Program-made: the position numbers and the translations under genes
The notes under the pieces: generated by a model
Seen by the model: the letters and a program-made list of their open reading frames with translations, nothing else
Databases searched by the model: none
What the model was told of the DNA's origin: nothing
In this document: positions 17,073-26,982 of the stretch, piece by piece
Position numbering within the stretch: the stretch's first letter is position 1
How the letters are laid out: the number at the start of each line of letters is the position of its first letter
Source of the DNA: Methanocella_A sp963792125
Lineage (GTDB): Archaea > Halobacteriota > Methanocellia > Methanocellales > Methanocellaceae
Direction of reading: 5' to 3'
NCBI GenBank assembly: GCA_963792125.1
Contig: CAWBVA010000005.1
Span: 62,001 to 126,000 of the forward strand
DNA: 64,000 bases

Positions 17073-18210
17073 CTAACAAAAATCTTCCCTGCCATCGTTT
17101 TTCTCTTTCCTTCGACCCCGGGCAATCTGTGATGACGCCAGGTATGCCAGATACAGGAAAATGCCCGCTACCAGCCCGACGGTCGGGTCGAAGAGCAGTG
17201 TCACGATGCCCATAGCGCCCGTGATGAATACATGATCGGTTTTAACCGCATTCCGTAACAACTCTATGCCCGCGAAAAACAGGAGCGTGCCCAGGATGCC
17301 GAGCGGAATGAGAACGAGCATGGCCGAGGTGGCCACGAAGGATAGGGCGACGAAGAGCATCCCGATCATGATATTGGACCCGCCCGTCCGGGCGCCGAAC
17401 CGGTAGTGTGCCGCCATCCCGCCGGCCCCGTGGCACATGGGGAAGCCGCCCAGCGGCGTGGCGATCACATTCGCCGCGCCGATGGTAAGGGACAGTTTTT
17501 TATTCGAGATCTTCTCCTTGAACAGGTCGGAGGCCAGCAGGCTCGTGGCCAGGACGGCGTTGGTCAGCGTCAGCGGCACCTGCGCGATGCCCGCCTTGTA
17601 CGCCCCGCTGATCAGCTCGTTGATGCCCGGCAGGTAAAAGTCAAGAGGTATGCCCGGCTGGATGGGCGGCATGCCGGACCGGTAGATGCCATAGCCGAGG
17701 CCCAGGCCCAGGATGGCGAGCGCACCCAGGAAGCCAATGTTGCCTTTCATGCGATCAGCCAGCAGGATGACCAGGTAGACGGCGACGGCGAGGAAGCCGA
17801 TCCTGCCAGTCGCCGGTGATGTACTGTCCGCCTTTGACCAGCAGCAGGAGCGCCAGCCCGAGCTGGACGCCCCGGACCAGGCTGACCGGGAAGTACTTCT
17901 CAACATATTTGATCAGGCCTGTCAGCCCCAGCAGCAGGAAGAACAGGCCGACGAACAGCCCTGCGCCGATGATCTCGCCGTGCGTCAGTGCTCGCGTAAC
18001 GCTGATGGCGCCCACCACTTTCAGCGGCTCAGCCGCGACCGGCAGCTTATAGATCAAACCCGAAGCGATGTAGAACAGGCCGAATGCCAGCAGTATCGGG
18101 CCGAGCTTCATATCCGTGAACATCACGGCCGCGAGGACGAACGGGACGATCGTCCCCAGGTCGGCCAGCGACCCGGCGAACTCCGGCAGCGTGAACTTTG
18201 GCGCGGGCAT
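17073..18210 (-). CDS. MOT1-type molybdate/sulfate permease, frame interrupted
   Basis: This polytopic permease matches the MFS_MOT1 group, a branch of the sulfate-permease superfamily that carries molybdate in eukaryotes. Motifs seen are EFAGSLADLGTIVPF at the N-terminus, KLPVAAEPLKVVGA (the family P-x-x-P-K region) and PLGGFPMCHGAGGMAAHYRFGARTG. One base too many or too few near 17800-17812 separates two halves that match the family end to end, about 379 residues in all. Start ATG 18210 directly precedes the conserved N-terminus. Its place beside tup and mod genes supports an oxyanion substrate (inference). Confidence 0.8.
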
Positions 18211-18420
18211 AGCGATCAGGATAAGCCCCGGAAATAGATAAACACTTGGTCTGGCGGTAATCGCAGACGATTGCGGCCGCTTTGTGACAGACGACACAGG
18301 ATAAGCTGCAGAGCGTTACATATACCGGTTGCGTAAGATATAAGTGTTAAACGGGCAAGGCTACCTAAAGTCATTGTATTTAACAAGGCCGTGGTTGAGG
18401 GCCTGCGGGAGGTTCAGAGC

Positions 18421-19148
18421 GTGGGATACATTATCGACGGGTTCATGCAGGCTATCCAGCTTATTATCAGCCTGAACCCCGAGGTCATCAGGACAACAAC
18501 GCTCTCACTGGAGGTTTCGGGCATTGCGGTGCTGCTCTCCGCCTGCGTCGGCATCCCGGTCGGCGTGCTCATCGCGCTCAACGAGTTCCCGTTCAAGCGG
18601 ACCCTGACCATAATCAACACACTGATGGGGCTGCCGCCGGTGGTGGCAGGCCTGTTCGTGTTCCTCATGATATCGCATGCGGGGCCGCTGGGGACATTTA
18701 AGCTGCTGTTCACTCCCACGGCCATGGTAATCGCTCAGTTCATCCTCGTCACGCCCATCATCATCGGCCTCTCTATATCGGCAGCTAACGCAGTCGATCG
18801 GTCCGTGATCGAGTACCGCTATCTCTCTCGGGGCGAGGAAACGCGAGACCATGATGCTCGTGGTAAATGAGGCCCGACAAGCCCTGTTGACGGCGGTCAT
18901 CGCGGGGTTCGGCCGCGCGATCGCCGAGGTCGGTGCCGTCATGATCGTTGGCGGGAACATCGCGGGTGACACGCGAGTACTGACCACGTCCATCGTGCTC
19001 TGGACTGGCAAAGGGGAGTTCGACAAGGCTATCGCGCTCGGTCTGATCCTGCTTGCACTGTCGTTCTCGATCAACCTGCTAGTCAAGCTACATGGGCATC
19101 AGCGGCGCACGGTTCCCGTTCGGCGAGCGCTGGAGGGTCAGAAGATGA
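18421..19148 (+). CDS. tupB: tungstate ABC transporter permease TupB, frame interrupted
   Basis: This inner-membrane permease of a TupABC-type tungstate importer starts at GTG 18421, seven bases after GGAGGTT. It has ISLNPEVIRTTTLSLEVSG, typical of TupB, and the cytoplasmic EAA-type loop region VNEARQALLTAVIAGFGRAI. Frame breaks lie near 18820-18832 and near 19088. Correcting the second gives an end GARFPFGERWRVRR, whose TGA overlaps the tupC ATG as ATGA, strongly supporting that reconstruction and translational coupling. A GTTAAAC half-site lies at 18346-18352 upstream. Confidence 0.85.
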
Positions 19149-19928
19149 GCTTCATCTCGGTCCGGGGCCTGTACCGGCGAAGGGGCGGCAAAACGATCCT
19201 GAAGGACATTAACCTCGAACTGGAAAAGGGAGAGGTCCTGGGTATCATCGGCCCGAGCGGGGCCGGGAAGACGAGCCTCCTGCGGTGCATCAACATGCTG
19301 GACCAGCCGGACGCCGGGAGTATTTCCATTGACGGCAGGGACCTGTGGGTCGGCGACCGGCTGGCGATGCAGCGATCCATGGCCATGGTGTTCCAGAAGC
19401 CATTGCCTTTCTCCATGAGCGTGTACGACAACATCGCCTACGGGATGAAGCTGCGCGGGATGTCCCGGGAGACGATTGACGGGGCGGTGACCGACGTCCT
19501 GAAACTGCTGGACATGACAGGGTAAGGAGCGACAGTACGCGAAGAGCCTCTCGGGCGGCGAGGCGCAGCGTCTCGCCTTCGCCCGGGCCTACGTGCTGAA
19601 GCCGACGCTGCTGTTGCTCGACGAGCCGACGGCGAACCTGGACCCGGCCAACGGCGGCATCATGGAGCGGGCCATCCGGGACATCAACCGGAGGTATGGC
19701 ACGACGATGATCCTGGTCACTCACAACATGTACCAGGCCCGGCGCCTGGCCAGCCAGTTCGGCGTTCATGATGGACGGGGAGCTGGTCGAGATGAAGCCG
19801 ACAGACCGAGCTGTTCGCCAGCCCCGAGGACCCCGGACCGCCCGCTTCGTCAACGGCGAGATGGCTGTATCTTTAGAGAACGTGAAAGACAGCCTGTCCG
19901 TGGCAGACGAAGACAGGTTAAAAAATAA
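19145..19928 (+). CDS. tupC: tungstate ABC transporter ATPase TupC, frame interrupted
   Basis: This is the energising subunit of the tungstate importer. It has Walker A GPSGAGKTS near residue 38, the Q-loop region MVFQKPLPFSMSV, signature SLSGGEAQRLAFARAY, Walker B LLLLDEPTANLD and switch His VTHNM. The first frame ends at 19525, and at least three single-base breaks (near 19522, 19760 and 19805) are needed to reach the C-terminus. The exact end (19876-19928) is uncertain. It is preceded by GGAGGGTC and overlaps tupB by four bases. An A/T-rich run separates it from convergent tupA. Confidence 0.85.
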
Positions 19929-19944
19929 AAAAATGGAGAGGTTT

Positions 19945-20853
19945 TTAAGCTGTAGCATTGAGCAGGTCCGCGTAGAAGAGCGGCTTGCCGTATTCTTTGA
20001 TCCCGAACTCGCTGATCTTCACCTGCGTGTCGTGGCTCATCAAGTACTCCCGGAGCTTCATAGCGCCGTCGTAGTTGACATTGGGGAACATCGTCTGGTT
20101 GATGGCGATGATGTCGTACTTGTTGAGCAGGTTCTTCGGGTCGTTCTCGACCAGGATGGTCAGCGTGACGTTCTTCTGGCTGTGGATGAAGGTGCTGATG
20201 TCGCTCAGGGTGTAAGCCTGCAGCTCGTTGGCCATATCAGCGTGGCCCCCATGCCCTGGCCAGTCGCCTTATACCAGGAGAGGTCGGTCACGTTGGAGGG
20301 CGTGGAGCCGGTCATGTTCCACAGGGTGAGCTCCTGCTTGTTGGTGCCCGAGGCATCGCCGCGGGAGACGAACGTCGACTTGCTGTCCCTGATCTTCGCG
20401 AAGGCTAGCGACGCGTTAGTCATGTTCCGTGATGCCCGCCGGATCGCTGGCAGGCCCGACGATCACGTAGAAGTTGTGGGCAAACTGCGTCCGGTTCCAG
20501 CCATAGCCGTCCTTCACGAAGGCGTCCTCGTCCTTGGGGCTGTGGACGATGAGCACGTCTACGTCACCGGACTTGCCAAGCGCAAGCGCCTGGCCGGAGC
20601 CGACGGCGGTCCACTTGAGGTCCATGTTGTATTTGCTGTCGAAGTCAGGCTTGAGGTAAGTAAGGAGCCCGGTATCGTCAACGCTCGTCGTGGTGGCGAG
20701 CATGAGCTTCACCGGCGTCGGTGCCGGGGTAACCGTCGGGGTCGCTGTGGGAGCGGCCGTCGGGGTGGGTGATGTACACCCGGACAGCGCCGCCACGGTC
20801 ACGATAGCGATAATCGCTATGATAGAAAGGCTAATGACTCTTTTCGATTGCAT
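19945..20853 (-). CDS. tupA: tungstate-binding lipoprotein TupA, frame interrupted
   Basis: This extracellular binding protein starts with a signal segment and lipobox LSGC, then a Thr/Pro linker. The TupA signature TTTSVDDTGLL follows, then VGSGQALALGKSGDVDVLI and SRGDASGTNKQEL, the oxyanion-binding segments of this family. Two frame breaks (near 20420 and 20230) split it into three. The reconstructed length is about 300 residues. It is unusual in facing tupBC rather than leading the operon, so it has its own promoter at about 20860-20920. Confidence 0.88.
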
Positions 20854-20867
20854 AACAATCCCCTGTA

Positions 20868-20918
20868 ATGTTAATAGATATACTAAATATAGGTATCGTA
20901 ATTACTATAGGTTAACAT
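20868..20918 (-). promoter_or_regulatory. tupA promoter region with GTTAA half-sites
   Basis: ATGTTAA (20868-20874) and its complement TTAACAT (20912-20918) bracket an AT-rich stretch with TATA-like ACTAAATATA. The half-site resembles the GTTAAAC arms of the perfect palindrome before modA. Control by one oxyanion-sensing regulator is possible but inferred. Confidence 0.35.
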
Positions 20919-21057
20919 CAAATCGTCGGCCCTCCGGCATCTGGCACCGGGAGCCCCGACAGGCATATTTTAACTTGATCCGACTGATCAACGAGGATTT
21001 GCCTGCCATTTTACGTTAACGTCTACCTCCCGGTTGCTATATCATGCTGCCTTCCGG

Positions 21058-21777
21058 TCAGATTGACAGATTGTCCACGAAGACATTTTGGCCTTTTCGC
21101 AGGACGTCCGCGGGCTCGCCGGACAGCACGACCTGGCCGCAGTCCATAATGTGCAGGCAGTCGCCGATCTCAAGGGCATCGCGGAGGCTGTGGAGGACAA
21201 TGATCGCCGGGATGCGGTCACGCTTCAGCCGGTCCCGGAGGCTTTCCCGTACAGAGTCATGCATCTGCGCATCCAGCGCGCTCAAGGGCTCGTCCAGCAG
21301 CAACAGCGAAGGCTGCACGACCAGCCCCCTGGCCAGCGCCACCTTCTGCTTCTGTCCCCCCGAGAGCTTGGCTGCCTTTCACCCTGCGCAATTCCCACAT
21401 GTCGATGGGTCTCAAGCTCGTCCCGGACCTTCCGGCTTCGATCTCGTCCTTCGGCAGCTTCTCTCATGCGTAGGCCGAAGGCCACGTTATCGAAGACAGT
21501 CAGGTGCGGGAACAGAGCATAGCTCTGGAACACGTAGCCCATGTTGCGCTGCTCCGGGGGCAATCGATGCCGGACCTCGACGTCGAACAGCGTCCTGCCG
21601 GCGACCTCGATGAAGCCTTCATCGGGCCGTAGCCAGCCCTGCGATAAGGTTCAGCACCGTGGTCTTGCCCGACGCCATTGCTGCCCATGAGGACCATTGA
21701 TCTCGCCTCGCGCTGACAGTGATGTCCACGTCCAGGACGAAGTCCCGCAGCGCTTTCCGGACCTTAATCCTGATCAA
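21058..21777 (-). CDS. modC: molybdate ABC transporter ATPase ModC, frame interrupted
   Basis: This is the ATPase subunit of the ModABC molybdate importer. Recognisable parts in order are IRIKVRKALRDFVLDVDITV, a Walker A broken as MGSNG/VGKTTVLNLIAGLA, PPEQRNMGYVFQSYALFPHL, Walker B LLLLDEPLSALDA and HSLRDALEIGD. At least four single-base breaks scatter it over three frames. The reconstructed length is about 240 residues, short for ModC because the C-terminal molybdate-binding TOBE domain is absent, as in many archaeal WtpC/ModC proteins. Probable start TTG 21777 overlaps the modB stop. Confidence 0.8.
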
Positions 21778-22586
21778 GGATAAGCCCCCTCCTCGTCAGA
21801 ATTTTGACCGCCACGATGACTACGAACGAGATGATGACCAGCACGATGGACAGCACCAGCGCCGCGTTCAGGTCGCTGTTCAGGGCCATGTAGACGGCCA
21901 GCGGCATCGTCTGGGTCACGCCCTCGAAGTTCCCGGCGAACATGATGGTCGCGCCGAACTCGCCCAGCGCCCGGGCCCACGAGAGGATGGCACCCGAGAC
22001 CAGGCCGTTCATGGCGATCGGGACTGTGACAGCAGAAGAAGGTGCGGACCGGTGATGCCCCAGCGTACGGGCCGCGTTCTCATAGGTCCGGTCCACGTCC
22101 TCGAAGCTCGTCCGGGCCTGCCGGATGTAGAACGGCGACGCGACGAACAGCTGGGCCATGATCAACGGCGGTGGTCGTGAAGGCGAAGGTGACCCCGAAC
22201 GCGTTGAAGTACTGGCCTGCGACGCCCAGCCGCCCGTAAGCCATGAGCAGTGCGATGCCCGCGACGGCCGGGGGCATGACAACGGGCATGTCGATCACCG
22301 AGTCGATGATCTCCTTGCAGGGGTACCGGTAGCGGGCGTTGACGTACGCGATGGGCGTCCCAATGACGATGATAAGCGCAGTCGAAATGATCGTCGTCGT
22401 GAGGCTCAGCCATAGCGCGTCCCGTACGAACGGGTCGTCCAGTGAAGCAAAGAACGAGCTGAGGTCAGCTTTGAGAAACAGCGACAGCACAGGCAGCGCT
22501 ATATAGCTGATCGCCAGCGCGAAAAATAAAAGGACCAGGAGGGAAGGAATACTGATGCGTATCCTTCTCCCTGTCATTTTTCTCAT
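21764..22586 (-). CDS. modB: molybdate ABC transporter permease ModB, frame interrupted
   Basis: This permease of about 274 residues has six predicted membrane helices. Start ATG 22586 follows GAGGAGA. Visible are SLFLKADLSSFFASL, DMPVVMPPAVAGIALLMAYG and the cytoplasmic-loop motif ALGEFGATIMFAGN, which is characteristic of ModB. Two frame breaks occur (near 22170 and near 22035). It begins 17 bases after modA and overlaps the modC start, a standard modABC order. Confidence 0.87.
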
Positions 22587-22602
22587 GTCTCCTCTGGTCT
22601 GT

Positions 22603-23446
22603 TTATGCTGGCGGCAGGAAGTGGCTGCCTGCCAGGATCGCCTGGCCGTCCGGCGAGACGACAAAGTCGACGAACGCCTTTGCCAGTGCCTGGTTCTTCG
22701 AGCCGGCGGTCACGCCGATCGGGTACGTCGCGATCACGTTCAGGCTGTCCGGGATCGTGATGATCTTACACTGCCCTGGTACTGTTCCTGCACGTCGGAC
22801 GCGTAGACGATGGCCACGTCGCCTTCGCCCGTGGCGATCTTGGTCACGGCGCTGGTCGCGCTGGGCTCCTGCGATTTCTCGTTGGCGACCACTGCGTTAT
22901 AGTAGTCGGAGCCGTAGCCAGTCGTGTTCCTCAGGGTCTGCAGCATCTGTATCGTGTACTTGCCGCAGGGCACGCTGCTGCCGCAGACGACCAGCTTGAG
23001 CCCGGTCTTGTTGAGGTCGGCAAGGCTGGTGATGTTGGCCGGATTGTCCGTCCGGCACGATGAGCGCCAGCTTGTTCTTCGCGAAGTTGACGACCGTCGA
23101 GTTGTTCATCAGCCCTTCGTTCTTCAGCGTGTTCATGTTCGAGGTGGCCGCCGAAGCGAAGACGTCCGGCTGGGCGCCCTGCTCGATCTGGGTCTGCAGG
23201 GTCCCGGAGCTGTCGAAGCTATAGATGATATTCGCTTCGGGGTGCGGCGATCTCGAACTGCGCCTTCGTCTGGTTGAACGCGCTGCTCAGGGAGGCTGCG
23301 GCGAACACAGTCAGGTCTGTCTTCGGGACAGGCGTGGGCGTCGCCGCCGGGGTGGGCGTCGGGGACGTGCATCCTGCCACGATCATTGCCGACATCAATA
23401 AGACAATTGCTATAATTACCATCGTTAGAGCTTTCTTATGAGCCAT
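22603..23446 (-). CDS. modA: molybdate-binding lipoprotein ModA, frame interrupted
   Basis: This extracellular molybdate-binding protein has a signal segment with lipobox VAGC, a short Pro-rich linker and the ModA mark LTVFAAASLSSAFN. Further segments include SSGTLQTQIEQGAQPDVFAS, NKLALIVPDG, GEGDVAIVYASDV and the end DGQAILAGSHFLPPA. Frame breaks near 23245, 23135, 23050 and 22770 split it, and the reconstructed length is about 280 residues. Start ATG 23446 has the ribosome site GGTGGTGAT. It is the first gene of modABC and is controlled from 23.45-23.52 kb. Confidence 0.88.
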
Positions 23447-23489
23447 GAAATCACCACCTGTCCTATAGAGCCTTTTGTATATATAACTT

Positions 23490-23515
23490 GTTAAACAAAA
23501 TGAACTTTGTTTAAC
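23490..23515 (-). promoter_or_regulatory. perfect inverted-repeat operator upstream of modA
   Basis: GTTAAACAAA, six bases, TTTGTTTAAC: ten-base arms with no mismatch. It sits immediately upstream of a TATA-like TTATATATAC (about 23478-23487), 44-69 bases before the modA start. The position fits an activator or repressor site for an oxyanion-responsive regulator. It does not match the bacterial ModE consensus I know. The regulator gene is not obvious in the window. Confidence 0.65.
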
Positions 23516-23552
23516 TGTATTGTTATACAAAATTGTATTTTACACGAACGTA

Positions 23553-23579
23553 AAGCCCGGGAAATCCATGCCCGGGCTT
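23553..23579 (-). terminator. hairpin after nif operon
   Basis: AAGCCCGGG (23553-23561) and CCCGGGCTT (23571-23579) form a perfect nine-base-pair stem with a nine-base loop. It lies 35 bases past the ferredoxin stop, on the 3' side of the nif operon and before the mod promoter. It is a likely terminator or 3'-end stabiliser of the nif mRNA. Confidence 0.55.
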
Positions 23580-23613
23580 CAGTCGGAGTACAGGATAATC
23601 GTCCGGTGCGTAG

Positions 23614-23890
23614 CTAAATTCTTATTTTGGGCTCGCACCGTATGTTCTTCCGCGGGCAACCCCGGGCACAGGCACCGCACCCGATACATTCCTCCGGATG
23701 GGCGACGGACATTACCTTAGCGCCGCACATGCCGTCCGGCGTCCGGGTGATCGATCGGCTCGAACACGCCCCGGCCACAGGCCTTGAAGCACCGGGCGCA
23801 GTGGACGCAGTTCTCGACGGTGTTGCCGACGACGAAGGCGGGTGTCCATATCCCACCCCCTGCCGTCGGCCCTGTTATGTATTCGGTCAT
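23614..23890 (-). CDS. fdxB: nif-specific ferredoxin (FdxB/ferredoxin III-like), frame interrupted
   Basis: This low-potential ferredoxin has two iron-sulfur motifs, CVHCARCFKACGRGVFEP and CIGCGACARGCPRK. It also has the N-terminal TAGGGIWTPAFV segment found in nif-specific ferredoxin III. One base break near 23750 separates the two halves; repaired, it has about 92 residues, normal for the family. ATG 23890 follows AGGTGA, nine bases after the nifK stop, so it is the last gene of the nif operon. It is the likely electron donor to NifH or a helper in cofactor work; the exact role is inferred from family and position. Confidence 0.82.
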
Positions 23891-23898
23891 TTCGTCAC

Positions 23899-25224
23899 CT
23901 ACTGCGCGAGCTTCTCCGGGTCGTATTTGTGCCCGAGGATGGCGTTGATCATCTGGTCGAGCAGGTAGATCGAGCCGTTGTAGCCGACAACCGGATAGCG
24001 GTACGTGCCCACACGGTCGTAGACCGGGAACCCGAACCGGACCAGCGGCACCTTCAGGTCGTCTGCCAGCTCCTTGCCCTTGCTGTTGCCAAGGACTAGA
24101 TGACAGCCGGTCTGCTGCAGCTGTTCCTGGAACTCGTACAGATCGGACCCCTCGAAGCCCCGGCAATCCAGCCCGTACTCGGTGTTGATCGCCTTGATCT
24201 CAGGCATGAAGTCCTTGCTTTTCGTCGCAGTCAGTGCGACAGCCGGCCGCATGCCGGCCTCGGCGCATAGCCGTGCTATGCCTGCAACGAGGTCCGGGTC
24301 GCCGAAGATGCCCACCTTCTTGCCGTAGGCGTAATGGTGCACGTCGACCATGGCGTCGATAAGGCGGCCGCGCTGGACTACGATCTCGTCCGGCACGGGA
24401 TGGCTGACGATACCGCTGATCGTCTGGACGAACCTGTCGGTGTTCTTCACGCCGACAGGGGCGGCATCGAGGTGCGCCGGCACGTTGAACTTATTCTTCA
24501 GCAGCGTGGCCGCCGATGCCTGGGAGCGGCAGATCGCCACCGTGGCCATCGAATTGGGCGTATCGGCTAGCTCTGCCAGCCGGGTGCCACCCTGTGTGGT
24601 CATGGGCTTATGGCCGCCTGTCACCAGGGGCGTGTCGAGGTTGTCCGAGATGTCGGTCAGGAAAATCGCCGGGGCATGCATGAGCCGCAGCATGTCCTTG
24701 ATCTCCCGGATGTCGCCCGGGTTCAGTATCCCGGTGACTATGTTGATCATACCGTTGGGCTCGCCTTTTGCGGCGAGTGTCTCCACGAGGGTGCGGGTCG
24801 CGTTGTCCCAGCCGGTCAGGTGAGTCCCGACGTAGCTTGGCGTCGATGCAGGGATGATTTTCATCGTCTCGCCAGGGATGGCTGCCTTCTTTGCGATGGC
24901 CTTCACATCGTCGCCGATCGTCTCGCTCATGCACGTGGTGCAGATGCCGATAGCCTGCGGGTGGATACGGTTCCGTATGTTGGTGATCGCATCGGTCAGG
25001 TTTTTTGCGCCGCCATAGACCGCTGCATTCTCGGTCAGCGACGTGACTGCAACTTCAGCCGACTCCTTGAAGTGCCGGGCCACGTTGTACCGCGGATAGG
25101 TGCAGCAGCCCTGAGAGCCGTGCACCAGAGGCACACAGCCCTGTACGCCAAGGTACGCCAGTATGGCACCCATGGGCTGGCACATCTTGGGCGGGTTGAT
25201 CACTACGCTTCTTCCTGCTGCCAT
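23899..25224 (-). CDS. nifK: nitrogenase beta chain NifK
   Basis: This is the beta subunit of the dinitrogenase tetramer, sharing the P-cluster with NifD. P-cluster Cys ligands are seen at 15 (MCQPMGA), 40 (HGSQGCC) and 98 (TTCMSETIGDD), and Ser 62 lies in VTSLTE. At 441 residues it is short for molybdenum NifK because it lacks the N-terminal extension, as in many archaeal forms. Its ATG at 25224 overlaps the nifD stop as TAATG, with AGGAGG directly upstream, so translation is coupled. The frame is intact, unlike the mod genes beside it. Confidence 0.93.
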   Translation of the reverse strand: MAAGRSVVINPPKMCQPMGAILAYLGVQGCVPLVHGSQGCCTYPRYNVARHFKESAEVAVTSLTENAAVYGGAKNLTDAITNIRNRIHPQAIGICTTCMSETIGDDVKAIAKKAAIPGETMKIIPASTPSYVGTHLTGWDNATRTLVETLAAKGEPNGMINIVTGILNPGDIREIKDMLRLMHAPAIFLTDISDNLDTPLVTGGHKPMTTQGGTRLAELADTPNSMATVAICRSQASAATLLKNKFNVPAHLDAAPVGVKNTDRFVQTISGIVSHPVPDEIVVQRGRLIDAMVDVHHYAYGKKVGIFGDPDLVAGIARLCAEAGMRPAVALTATKSKDFMPEIKAINTEYGLDCRGFEGSDLYEFQEQLQQTGCHLVLGNSKGKELADDLKVPLVRFGFPVYDRVGTYRYPVVGYNGSIYLLDQMINAILGHKYDPEKLAQ

Positions 25225-26612
25225 TATTTTACCTCCTGTGCCCATGGCGGCTGCTGGTGTACCAGCCTCCACACGGGCGTATTGACTGCTATATCAATGT
25301 CCCTGGCAAAGTTCACGAAGCCCTCGAAACCGGCGTAGGGGCCTTCCTCGTAGGAGTGGCCGTTGATGAACGGGATGCCCAGCTTGAAGGTGAAGTACTT
25401 CTCCTTCAGCCCGCCGATGAAGAAGTCCGGCTTCAGCTTGACCAGGTATTCCTCCAGTTCCAGGGCGTTAGGATTGTCGATGCAGATGTGTCCGGGGCCG
25501 ACCCTGGAAAAGATCTTCTCGTAGTCGTCCTTATGGCCGAAGGTGGTCGCCGTCATGATGGTATCGATGCCAATTTCCGCCATCGGCCCTATCCAGTGCC
25601 ATGCCCGGGGAGCGCCCTGGTAGATGGCGCACCTCTTTCCGGCCAGCCGTTCCTTGTAGCACTCGATCTTCGGCCGGTATTTCGCCAGCTCCTCCGCGAT
25701 GACCTGCTCGGCCTTCGCCTCGAAGTCCGGGCCGAAGAACGCCGCCGTGTCCCGCAGCGCTTTAGCGGTCTGCTGGAAGCCGAACAGCGACACGTTGATG
25801 TAGGGCACGCCATACTTGTCCCGTATCATGTCGGCGATATATGTGGACGACCGCTGGCAGTTGACCACGTTGAGCTTCGCTTTGTGCATGATGGGCAGGT
25901 CCTCGTACGATGCGTTGCCTGTAAACACGGTCGCCACGCGGAGGCCGAGTCGCTCGAACAGGGGCTTCACGATCCATGCGTCCCCGTCAATGTTGAACTC
26001 GCCGACCAGGCTGATATCGTATGGCGTCTCCTGCTCAGGCTCTTTGGTCCCCACCACTGCATCGAACAATTTCTTGTTTGCGATATGGTGTCCGAGCGAC
26101 TGGCTCACGCCACGGAAGCCTTCGCAATGGAATCCTATGACGGGCTTGCCGATCTTTTCCTGTGCCTGCTTGCAGATGGAGTCCACGTCGTCGCCGATCA
26201 GGCCGACTACGCAGGTCGTGTAGACGAAGACGGCTTTTGCTTCCGGGAAGCGTTCGCTGGCTTCCAGGATAGAGTTCGTCAGCTTCTTTGCGCCGCCGTA
26301 TATGACCGCATCCTCGGTCAGGTCAGTGCTGAAGCAGAACTTGCGGTGCAGCGGGTTATCCGACAGATTCCGCCTTGTACCCCATGTATAGTATGCGCAG
26401 CCGATGGGGCCGTGGACGAGCTGTATGACATCCTTGACAGGCCCGCCTACTACGCCGCGGCAACCGGCAAACGTACACCCGCGCTCCGTCATGTCACCGG
26501 GCACCGTCTGTACGTTGCAGGCTGGCAGCTCAGGGCAGCCCGGGTCATGGCACACGATATGCGGCAACCGCTGAGGTATGGGCACGTCGCAGTCCGGAAG
26601 AATTTTTGGCAT
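25224..26612 (-). CDS. nifD: nitrogenase alpha chain NifD
   Basis: This is the alpha subunit that carries the FeMo-cofactor. P-cluster Cys ligands are at 46 (ERGCTFAG), 72 (GPIGCAY) and 134 (TTCVVGLIGDD). The cofactor ligands are Cys 252 (NVVNCQRSSTYI) and His 419 (INGHSYEEGP), with Arg in QGAPRAWHW near 336. Presence of both cofactor ligands argues for NifD over NifE. At 462 residues it is similar in style to methanogen NifD and shares some features with the vanadium/iron types, so the metal class is best judged by phylogeny. Frame intact. Confidence 0.92.
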   Translation of the reverse strand: MPKILPDCDVPIPQRLPHIVCHDPGCPELPACNVQTVPGDMTERGCTFAGCRGVVGGPVKDVIQLVHGPIGCAYYTWGTRRNLSDNPLHRKFCFSTDLTEDAVIYGGAKKLTNSILEASERFPEAKAVFVYTTCVVGLIGDDVDSICKQAQEKIGKPVIGFHCEGFRGVSQSLGHHIANKKLFDAVVGTKEPEQETPYDISLVGEFNIDGDAWIVKPLFERLGLRVATVFTGNASYEDLPIMHKAKLNVVNCQRSSTYIADMIRDKYGVPYINVSLFGFQQTAKALRDTAAFFGPDFEAKAEQVIAEELAKYRPKIECYKERLAGKRCAIYQGAPRAWHWIGPMAEIGIDTIMTATTFGHKDDYEKIFSRVGPGHICIDNPNALELEEYLVKLKPDFFIGGLKEKYFTFKLGIPFINGHSYEEGPYAGFEGFVNFARDIDIAVNTPVWRLVHQQPPWAQEVK

Positions 26613-26622
26613 TTGTTTCCAC

Positions 26623-26979
26623 CTATATAGCGATCTCCTTTGTCTCGCCGGTCCTCACCCGGACCGTGTCCTCTACAGGGCACACGAAGATCTTGCCATC
26701 CCCGATGTGACCGGTGCTGTTGACCCGGCAGATAGCTTCCACTACTGCAGGTACGGCATCGTCGCTGACGACCATGGTGATCATCCTCTTGGGAATGAAG
26801 TGCAGCGGTGACTCGATCTCAACGATGTCAAGGAACGGGTCCAGCTGCTCGGTCAGCCCTTTCTGCCTGCCACGGCCCTCGACGCTGATCATAGTGAGCG
26901 CCGGCACGCCGATGCCCAGCAGGCCCGCCTTTGTCTCCTGTATTCTGTTCCGGCGGATGATGGCTATGACTTCCTTCAC
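26623..26979 (-). CDS. nifI2: PII-like nitrogenase regulator NifI2
   Basis: This 118-residue PII-family protein of the NifI2 class has the start MKEVIAIIRRNRIQETK, GRGRQKGL in the T-loop region and the C-terminal GHIGDGKIFVCPVEDTVRVRTGE. In methanogens NifI1 and NifI2 together bind and switch off dinitrogenase when ammonium rises, relieved by 2-oxoglutarate and ATP (family knowledge). It sits between nifI1 and nifD, the standard archaeal order, with spacings of three and ten bases. Confidence 0.95.
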   Translation of the reverse strand: MKEVIAIIRRNRIQETKAGLLGIGVPALTMISVEGRGRQKGLTEQLDPFLDIVEIESPLHFIPKRMITMVVSDDAVPAVVEAICRVNSTGHIGDGKIFVCPVEDTVRVRTGETKEIAI

Positions 26980-26982
26980 GGC

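Noticed and set aside
19768..20772. 334-codon plus-strand frame starting in tupC and running across tupA
   Set aside because: Only its first part is real tupC C-terminus; the rest is antisense to tupA and arises from a frame break that removes the stop.
25224..26612. NifE rather than NifD
   Set aside because: Both cofactor ligands (Cys 252 and His 419) and the Arg of the QGAPR loop are present, and the gene order after nifI2 is that of nifD.
25257..26630. 457-codon plus-strand open frame opposite nifD
   Set aside because: It is antisense to nifD with no domain and shadow-type composition.
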